From Anaeramoeba flamelloides (Eukaryota; Metamonada; Anaeramoebidae): a DNA stretch of 64,000 nt. The DNA lies in NCBI GenBank assembly GCA_027625915.1, contig JANTQA010000012.1:14904501-14968500 (forward strand). Reading direction: 5' to 3'. Of the stretch, positions 57,106-64,000 are shown one piece after another (within the stretch, counting starts at the first letter, position 1; each line of letters opens with the position of its first letter). A program made the translations under genes and the position numbers. The notes beneath the pieces were generated by a model. That model had not been told where the DNA came from. It made no database searches and was given only the letters and a program-made list of their open reading frames with translations.

Positions 57106-59652
57106 ATGTCAACACTTTTGTTCAACGAGACAAACAATGAACAAAACAAGGAAAAAAACACCAAAACAAAACTAACACCAAACAAACACCACAACCAAAA
57201 GCAAAAAGAAAGAGAAAGAAAAATGACACACATCAATAAAACACCAACAAACAGACACCCAAATTCAAAACAAAACCCTAATTTCCAAGAAAACAAATTT
57301 GATTCAGCTAGCGAAGATTGGATTGATTTGTTAACGTTAAACCCAAGCACGTTTCTAAACTACACGCCGTTGTCGACAGAATTTGAACGAGTCTCGACTT
57401 TGGAAGAATTTTTTGAGGAAAGCGATCCCAATGGAACCTTTCCAAACGAAAGTGAAAGCACTTGGCCACTTGGCTTTGAAAATGAATGGTTTCCATTCTT
57501 TGATAAGGGCATACCAAAAAAAAGAAGATCAACATTTTCAAATGATTCGAAGGATTTTACCAGACTTTCAAAAAGCGAGAGTTTAAAAAATGTGATGTCC
57601 CGTCCAAGAACAAATCTGTCCTTCGAAAATGAAAATTCTCAAAATGAAAATAAGCAATTAAGCACAAACAAAAACAAAAGCCAAACACAAACAAAGCAGA
57701 ACCCAAATAGAAATCAAGATCAGAATAAGGAAATGAAGACACAAAGAAAACCAAAAGCAAAAAAGAATTTGAATAATTTCAATTTCCATCTTGAAGAAGA
57801 TGAAAAGGAAGATTTAAAAACTATCGATGAGGACGATTTTGAATTTTTTAATAACTTTCGAAACAAACCGAAAAAAAGAAATTCAAAAAAGCAGCTAAGT
57901 GGTATCCGAATTTTAAGGACTGGATCGCGTAGTAGTATGAATTTAACTGAATTGGTGAGCTTTAATTTTGAAGATCACCTTAATGATGATAATGGTATGG
58001 ATAGCGATAATGTTATGAACAAAGATAATGATCGCAATAACGATGATAATAATGATATTATTGGTAGCAACAACAACAACAGCAGCAGAAGAAACAATAA
58101 TAATAAACGCAACAGTCGCAACCGCAACCGCAACAGCCGCAACAGCCGCAACCGCAACCGCAACAACAGCACCAGCCGAGTTGTCAACAATAATGTTTAT
58201 GAAGGAAACGACAACTCTGATGAAATAATAAAGGATCAACTATTGAAACTGCAAGTGTTACTGGGCAACAAATACAACGGGCTTGGCGAGAGTAATAACA
58301 ATTTAGGGCTCAAACAAAACCTTAGCCCGAAGAATCTGGGAATCAAGAAACCAAACCAGTTAACGGTGTCCTCGCATAGCCGCTCCATTTCCACGCAATT
58401 GGAGGGATATGCGATTGAGCACTTTTCTCCAAGCCGGGGCAAGAGGATACTCAGAAGGAAGGAGGCGCCAATTAAGTTGAAAAGAAAGCTTACTTACTCC
58501 TCTCATAAGATCCAATCCTCGATCACAAGGCTAACAAAGGCCAAGCATAACCGATTGGCAATTGAAACTTTTAAAAAATTATTATTCTATATGGGCGAGC
58601 CCAAGGCTGTGAAAAAATTTGAAAAGCGTAATAAGAGGCTCAGGGTCAAAAAGACTATCAGGGAATTGGCACAAAACGAAATAATAAAATCAATTTTAGA
58701 AATCGGGATCAATAACGCCGAGCTCCGTGATGAGATTTATGTCCAAATCTCAAAGCAGACCACGAGGAACCCCAACCCGCACTCCAATCTAAGGGGGTGG
58801 GGCGCCATGTGCCTAGTGACTCAAACATTCCCGCCATCCAACGATCTCATCGATTATTTGAAAAAATTATTTAATTATTATATCAAAAACTCCAAAGACC
58901 ACATCCTTGAATTTGCGCAATATTGCAAAAGAAAATTAAATTTGATAATTCTCAAAAAATCCGGGTTTAAATTGCCCTCAGATCGCATGATCAAAAGGAT
59001 ATTTGCAGTCCCTTACGATCCCATCGTGTTTAATACCACCTTAGAGAAGTGCATGGTCGCACAAAAAAAGCTACACCCAAACGAAATCATCCCCCATGTT
59101 TTAACTTTTTTAATTGAAAAAATTAAAAATTCCAAGAACTTTTTGAAAGAGGGACTTTTCCGGGTCCCAGGTAACGCCAAAAAAATCAACGAACTAAAAG
59201 AATTATTAAATTCCGGGGTTTTTGAAATAGACGACCCCGAAATAGATAACGCTTTTAACTATGCCTCGACTTTGAAATCTTGGCTCAGAGATTTAACAGA
59301 GCCACTCGTGCCATTTTCACTTGTCGATTCCATTTTAAATTCAGACAAAGAAGCGCAAATGATCGATATTGTCCAGAAAATCCCACAGCTCCAAAAGTAC
59401 ACACTTGCCTACTTAATTCTTTTCATCAAAGATTTGATCGACCCCAAAATCGTTAAAAAAACTAAAATGGATAAACAAAGCTTAGTATTAATGTTCGCAC
59501 CCAATATAATTAGAGTGAAAAAACAAACTTTAAACATAGTCGTTCAAATAAATGCTAAAAGAAATTTGTTTTTGACCTCTTTATTAAATGAATGGCAAAT
59601 TGACGAAATTATTAATAAAATTTTAATTTCTCTGAAAAAGTCTGAAAAATAA
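57106..59652 (+). CDS. MyTH4-RhoGAP domain protein (Vilse/ARHGAP39-like architecture)
   Basis: Predicts 848 residues, single exon. Residues 1-~450 are low-complexity, rich in Asn, Lys, Ser and Gln, including a NRNRNSRNSRNRNRNNS run from a CAACCG-type tandem (about 58105-58180). MyTH4 domain about 466-630, with ETFKKLLFYMGE, the signature ELRDEIYVQISKQTTRNPN, and WGAMCLVTQTFPPS. RhoGAP domain about 650-840: GLFRVPGNAKKI with the arginine finger at Arg686, LKSWLRDLTEPLVPF, and LVLMFAPNIIR. MyTH4 binds microtubules or membranes; RhoGAP turns off Rho/Rac GTPases. The pairing is that of Vilse/ARHGAP39 and amoebozoan relatives, here without a recognisable WW domain. Likely an actin-cytoskeleton regulator. 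The catalytic residues look intact. Confidence 0.92.
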   Translation: MSTLLFNETNNEQNKEKNTKTKLTPNKHHNQKQKERERKMTHINKTPTNRHPNSKQNPNFQENKFDSASEDWIDLLTLNPSTFLNYTPLSTEFERVSTLEEFFEESDPNGTFPNESESTWPLGFENEWFPFFDKGIPKKRRSTFSNDSKDFTRLSKSESLKNVMSRPRTNLSFENENSQNENKQLSTNKNKSQTQTKQNPNRNQDQNKEMKTQRKPKAKKNLNNFNFHLEEDEKEDLKTIDEDDFEFFNNFRNKPKKRNSKKQLSGIRILRTGSRSSMNLTELVSFNFEDHLNDDNGMDSDNVMNKDNDRNNDDNNDIIGSNNNNSSRRNNNNKRNSRNRNRNSRNSRNRNRNNSTSRVVNNNVYEGNDNSDEIIKDQLLKLQVLLGNKYNGLGESNNNLGLKQNLSPKNLGIKKPNQLTVSSHSRSISTQLEGYAIEHFSPSRGKRILRRKEAPIKLKRKLTYSSHKIQSSITRLTKAKHNRLAIETFKKLLFYMGEPKAVKKFEKRNKRLRVKKTIRELAQNEIIKSILEIGINNAELRDEIYVQISKQTTRNPNPHSNLRGWGAMCLVTQTFPPSNDLIDYLKKLFNYYIKNSKDHILEFAQYCKRKLNLIILKKSGFKLPSDRMIKRIFAVPYDPIVFNTTLEKCMVAQKKLHPNEIIPHVLTFLIEKIKNSKNFLKEGLFRVPGNAKKINELKELLNSGVFEIDDPEIDNAFNYASTLKSWLRDLTEPLVPFSLVDSILNSDKEAQMIDIVQKIPQLQKYTLAYLILFIKDLIDPKIVKKTKMDKQSLVLMFAPNIIRVKKQTLNIVVQINAKRNLFLTSLLNEWQIDEIINKILISLKKSEK

Positions 59653-62539
59653 AATAAAATAATTTTTTTAATCATTTTTTTTTATGTTTTTTGTTTTTTG
59701 TTTTTTGTTTATTTTTTTTGTTTTGAGGAAAAGATTTTCAAAGATTGTTATATTAAATTATGTGTTTGACACACATTGTTATTTTTTTTTATTAAATAGT
59801 TTGTAAAAAATAGGTTTATTTTTATTAATTGTGTAATTTTTTAATTTTTCTTTTTCCTAAATTATTATGTTATGTTTTATTTATATTTCCTTTTTGAGTT
59901 TTTAATATTTTTTGGAATGAGGTTAAATATTTTTTTAAAAAATTCAGTTTTTTATTATCGTCATATTATTGGAATTGTAATACTAATCCGCTTTTACACT
60001 TTGAGATAAAATTCTTTTTCTTTTTCTTTTTCTTTTTTTATATGTGTACTTTGCTGTTTTTGTTAAATTATTTCACTGATGTGTAATATTTAGGAATTTT
60101 ATTATTTTAAAAATTAGAAGAAAAAATTATTTTTCAAGAATAATTTTATTATACAAAAAAATTTAAAATAAAAGTAATTATTTAAATTATGTTTGACTCT
60201 TTAATTTTTCCAATATTGGATAAAAAATAACTAGTTTTTCTTTTTTTTTTTTTAATTATTATATTTTTAACTTTATAACAAAGTTTTTCTATTGCTGATT
60301 GATTATTGGAAATAAATAGAATTCTTTTTATTCCTTAATTCCAATCAAAAAAAAAAAAAATGAGAGAAGAACAAAGATTTTGATATTCTCAATATTTTTT
60401 TAAAATGTTCAAGACAATTTCATTTTGCTTATAAATTTATTTTACATTATTTACAAACTTGTAATTTATTTTCATTGATAAAAAACAAGAGTCTTTTTGA
60501 ATAATTTGTATAATTTTAGAACTTTCCAATAATAGTTTACAATTTCAATTTTAAATATTTTTGAAAAAAAGTGAATATTTTCTCAAATGGTGACGGTTTT
60601 TAATATTTTTTTTAGAGCCATTGGGTCTCAAAGCACTTTTAGTTATTGAAATAAAAAGAAAATCTTAAATTATCTTTTTTATTAAAAAAAGTATAACAGT
60701 GATTTTCTAGAATTCAAAACAATAGAAAAAATCTTTGATTTTACATAATTCTAATAAATTCACAAAAACCGAACAAGATTTCCAACTTGGGCTAATTGTA
60801 ACTTTTTAAATTAGACAGATTTCTACTTGGAATTCGAATTCTTTGAAATATTTAGATTTCCAATTAATATTTTAAGATGATTTTTTTTTTTCTAAAGGGG
60901 TGGAGGGATTAATTAAAAGACCAAAATTTTAATTAATTTCAATTTTCTTTGGTATATTGTGATCTTTACAAATTAATTTGGGTTGAAGCTGTATAAATAA
61001 GTCTTGTGGAAGATCTGTAGATTAATTCAGATTCTGTTATTTTTTTTCTGGATTGGAATTTCAATTTTTTTGAAATAAGTTTCTTATACAGCCGTTCCAA
61101 GGCTACCATAAAATTTTAAGTAAAACAGATTTGGTTTTTCTATTCTTATTTTCTATTTTCAAAAAATTTAGAAATAATAGCTATTATTCAAAAAAAAAGT
61201 TCAAAAAAAGAGCTATTATTCAAATTTTGAAACATTAAAAAAAAAATTCAAGATCACTTAAAACTTAAAAATTATTGGTCCAAAAGAGCCCAAAAAAATA
61301 TCAATATTGACTGATCTTTATTAATTTACCTTTTTTGAACAATATTTTTAGGTGCTTCATGAATCTTCAGAAAATTTTTTTTTTAATGTTTCAAAATTTG
61401 AATAATAGCTCTTTTTTTGAACTTTTTTTTTGAATAATAGCTATTATTTCTAAATTTTTTGAAAATAGAAAATAAGAATAGAAAAACCAAATCTGTTTTA
61501 TTTAAAATTTTATGGTAGACTTAGAAAGACTGTAAGTAAATATTTCAAATCTATATAATATTTGAATATTTAAAACAACTTTCAAGAATTAGATTTCGAA
61601 ACCAAGAAAAAAAAGACTTTATTTGAAAGGATGAAAACCGTTTTTCAAATTAATATCTACAATTTCAAAATCCTATTAAGACCAAGTTTGTTTATTTAAT
61701 CAAATAACAATACATAGAATTAGTTTAAGTAGTTCAATTTTTTTTTTAAGTTTTATTGTTTTTAATGTTAATATCAAAATCTTATATTTTTTTTCTTATT
61801 ATTTCTAATTAATTTCAATAAATGATACTTTTATTAAAAATATCAAATCATTCTCATATATTTGTGAATTTAGTGCTAATAAGTTCATTATTTCAACAAG
61901 AAGATGAGTAATAGAACGGAATAAATAAAGGTGATAATGAATCTACAGGGTAAGCATATAATCCATCCTTTGACTAATGAGTAAGAGTATGGAAAGTTTT
62001 AAAATTTCATTTTTGATGATTTTTTTTTTAATTGAGTAAATACTCACAAGAATACAAATAGTGCAAAAACATTATTGAATATCAAATGTTAAAATATAAG
62101 TCTTATCTTTTTTGAATTTAATCTTTATTTTTTTAAATTCAAAAAATAATTTAAAATAACAGTTATTTACACTTAAATTTTCATAAATCAAAATTGTTTT
62201 TTTGAGACTAAATCCCTTGAATCTGGTATTTGTGAACAAAAAAATGTATCAAACAATCTTGAAAGGGTTTTGTTTTGTAATATTGGTGATAATTAAAACT
62301 TTCACATCCCCAGAAAAAATTTTATAATATTTCCAATTTGAAAATATAATTTTTGAAAAATATTTTAGTTAATACAATAGCAATCATTCAATATCAATCG
62401 TTTTGTTTATATTAAAAAACAAAGTTTGAACTCAAAACTCTCCTCTTGAATTTTATATTTCTGTTTCAAACAAAGTACAATATTTCTCATTTTTTAGTTT
62501 TTTTTCCCTTATTTGTTCATTTTCTTTGTTTTAATAATA
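59653..62539. other. intergenic region with one foldback element
   Basis: A/T-rich sequence with T and A tracts, the foldback at 61087-61534 and no exon that I can support. The last ~150 bases precede the XRCC1-like start. Confidence 0.55.
61087..61534. mobile_element. foldback element with ~155-bp near-perfect inverted repeats
   Basis: Arms about 61087-61246 and 61376-61534 are almost identical when inverted (CTACCATAAAATTTTAAGTA, CAGATTTGGTTTTTCTATTC, AATAATAGCTATTATT and so on), with a ~130-base loop. Divergence is confined mainly to the outermost 15 bases (CAGCCGTTCCAAGG vs CAGTCTTTCTAAGT). TA borders followed by CAG fit a Tc1/mariner-type element. It looks recent, and a transcript across it would form a long hairpin. 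Non-coding. Confidence 0.85.
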
Positions 62540-64000
62540 ATGATAAAAACACAGCAATTTACCGTTATTCGATGTACACCCGAACAAAAGCAGCCACTTC
62601 CTAACTTTAAAAACAAAACAGATCAACCATTTAGTGTCTCTGATTCAAGTATCTCAAATTGCTCTCTTTTCTTAGACTTAAATGAAAAAACAAAAATTCA
62701 TTTCATCGAAATTTATAATAATGGATCGCCATTTGTCTCGTTCTCAGTTAGCAATGAAAAAAATTTGTTAAACAGTGAAGAGTTGCTTCCCAAAACAAGA
62801 ATAATAAAAGATGAATACGTCTTACAACAAAAAAATCTGAATTGTCGGCGTTTGTTTTCCTTAAGGAACTTTCAAAGAAATGTAGCAAAACTTGAATGGA
62901 AATATTTAGTCATTTCACTTTCAAAACAGCCTGAAATCCATAAAAATACTATTCTTGGTTTACAATTCATCTCCATTTCGGTTTTAAAAAAAAAAACAGA
63001 GAAATTAAAGGGAATCGAGTTGGAGAAAAAGAAAGTAGTCTCGCCTTTAAAAAATAGAAAGGCTTTCAAAATTCCAAGTTCATTAGTCTCTTTTATGGAT
63101 AACAATTATAAAGAAAAACATTTAAAGCTCCAACAACCATTTGTAAGGAAAAGGAACCTTGAAGAAAAAGAAAACGAGCAAACAGACAATCAAGTTGCTT
63201 TACATACACTGAAAAAAACTCGCGTTTTACCAAAACCCCCTGCAAATTTAGATCGAGTTAAAAACAAAAACAAACAAAAAGAAAAACCAAAAAAAGAAAA
63301 TAATTTTGAAATCAGAAATCGAAAAATCGTACAAAAGAATTCAAAACCTAAGAAAATTATTAAAAGTAAAGAAAAAGAAAAAGAAAAAGAAAAAGAAAAA
63401 GAAAAAGAAAAAGAAAAAGAGAAGGAAAAAGAGAAAAAAAATGGAACAATAGAAATTAAACAAGATATTATAAAAAAAAAGGAAAAGGAAAAGAAAAAGG
63501 AAAAAGAAAAAGAAAAAGAAAAAGAAACAATTCAAAAGAGAAAAAACCAAAAAGTAAAAGTAAATATAAATCTTAATAAAAACAACAATACAAATAAAAA
63601 GAAAAATCTCGGTAATCAACCACAACAAAAAAAAAGAAGAAGAAAAAATATGAACGAAATTTTAAAAAATGTCAAATTTACAATTTTAGGAATCCAAAAC
63701 CCCGAAAAGGGGAAGCTTAAAAAAATTGGGGCTGAGTTGGGAGCACAATACTCTTTTAAATGGAAACCTAAGCAAAACATGTATGTTATTTGTAATCAAA
63801 AGATCCAAACACCAAATTTTTTAGATGCCATGAAAGGAAGAGCAAAAATCCTGATCTCTGGCTGGCTGGAAGACTGCTACAAATATAAAAAAAGACAAGT
63901 GTTAAGACCTTATATTTTAATAGAATACCCAAAGGGGAAAACAGCAAAGCGAGGGAAAAAAAAAAATGAATCTGAAGAAGAATCTGATTTTGAAAATGAT
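62540..64000 (+). CDS. XRCC1-like DNA repair scaffold (3' end beyond window)
   Basis: 487 codons are visible from ATG 62540 with no stop. Residues ~8-155 match the XRCC1 N-terminal domain (VIRCTPEQKQPLPNF, CSLFLDLNEKTKIHFIEIYN, GSPFVSFSV, WKYLVISLSKQPEI), the part that binds DNA polymerase beta in animals. A basic linker follows, with long KE tracts (63366-63535). Then comes BRCT1 (residues ~373-460: LKNVKFTILGIQNPEKGKLK, IGAELGAQYSFKW, ILISGWLEDCYKY), the poly-ADP-ribose binding BRCT of XRCC1. An acidic stretch begins at the window edge. Likely nuclear, in base-excision and single-strand-break repair. The domain order is that of XRCC1; whether BRCT2 is present cannot be seen. Nothing looks broken. 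Confidence 0.88.
   Translation, partial: MIKTQQFTVIRCTPEQKQPLPNFKNKTDQPFSVSDSSISNCSLFLDLNEKTKIHFIEIYNNGSPFVSFSVSNEKNLLNSEELLPKTRIIKDEYVLQQKNLNCRRLFSLRNFQRNVAKLEWKYLVISLSKQPEIHKNTILGLQFISISVLKKKTEKLKGIELEKKKVVSPLKNRKAFKIPSSLVSFMDNNYKEKHLKLQQPFVRKRNLEEKENEQTDNQVALHTLKKTRVLPKPPANLDRVKNKNKQKEKPKKENNFEIRNRKIVQKNSKPKKIIKSKEKEKEKEKEKEKEKEKEKEKEKKNGTIEIKQDIIKKKEKEKKKEKEKEKEKETIQKRKNQKVKVNINLNKNNNTNKKKNLGNQPQQKKRRRKNMNEILKNVKFTILGIQNPEKGKLKKIGAELGAQYSFKWKPKQNMYVICNQKIQTPNFLDAMKGRAKILISGWLEDCYKYKKRQVLRPYILIEYPKGKTAKRGKKKNESEEESDFEND
63366..63535 (+). repeat. hexanucleotide GAAAAA array inside the XRCC1-like linker
   Basis: Near-perfect (GAAAAA)n tracts at about 63366-63435 and 63480-63525 encode alternating Lys-Glu. 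Length is a multiple of three and the frame is kept. Such arrays are prone to slippage, so lengths may differ between alleles. Confidence 0.85.

Noticed and set aside
63341-63628. Minus-strand Phe-rich frame; likewise 62872-63105, 57943-58239, 57975-58190 and 53676-54002
   Set aside because: Shadows of the XRCC1-like, RhoGAP and acidic-protein genes; composition simply mirrors the simple repeats on the coding strand.
1-64000. CRISPR arrays, rRNA genes, telomeric repeats, snRNAs and viral or LTR-type elements
   Set aside because: I looked for regular spacer arrays, 5S/U6-like sequence, LTR pairs, integrase, capsid or protein-primed polymerase signatures and saw none. The reverse-transcriptase matches are non-LTR (LINE) type.
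57106-64000. Neighbouring RhoGAP and XRCC1-like genes as a functional pair
   Set aside because: They are 2.9 kb apart with a transposable element between and belong to unrelated pathways; no evidence of co-regulation.

Overview
The window comes from the nuclear genome of a unicellular eukaryote. It is very A+T-rich, with short spliceosomal introns, a Pol III tRNA gene with internal A and B boxes, and proteins that are only eukaryotic (importin alpha, a Rab5-type GTPase, HMG-box, MyTH4-RhoGAP, XRCC1). The gene set and the style of the BTB and ankyrin proteins (two BTB-like halves around an acidic insert; roughly 34-residue ankyrin units with an L-C-x-x-N-P-S signature) recall free-living amoeboid protists such as Anaeramoeba. 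That placement is from memory of protein style, not a search.

Layout. 1-2862: repeat-rich intergenic DNA. 2863-3954: old-yellow-enzyme type flavin oxidoreductase (+). 6239-13003: importin alpha (-), rebuilt here from seven exons; its third intron is about 4.5 kb and holds a decayed LINE on the opposite strand. 16710-17108: small Cys-rich candidate gene (+). 19320-20290: second decayed LINE (-). 20851-22959: ankyrin-repeat gene (+), 5' end unresolved. 27630-28520: BTB protein (+). 32474-32545: tRNA-Arg(CCT). 34398-35471: three-exon Rab5-like GTPase (-). 42968-43525: two-box HMG protein (-). 47963-49071: four-exon gene of unknown function (+) whose stop codon was apparently replaced by a MITE. 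53589-54316: acidic Glu/Lys-rich protein (+), 5' partial. 56695-57059: candidate 58-residue gene (-). 57106-59652: MyTH4-RhoGAP protein (+). 62540-64000: XRCC1-like DNA repair scaffold (+), cut by the window end.

About three quarters of the window is non-coding and packed with short non-autonomous DNA elements. I resolve several families: four copies of a ~600 bp TA-flanked element with three copies of its terminal sequence (F1); at least four elements with a related outer end (F2); two TTA-flanked elements; two 180 bp TTAA-flanked elements; a 448 bp near-perfect foldback; a 202 bp Tc1/mariner-type MITE; a GTGCC-tandem family; and a ~190 bp dispersed repeat. No transposase was seen for any of them.

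The genes are unrelated housekeeping and signalling genes and do not form an operon-like unit. No new multi-gene system is evident. The most interesting things are the importin-alpha gene with a 25-nt microexon beside a LINE-filled intron, the MITE at a stop codon, and the layered architecture of the MITE families.
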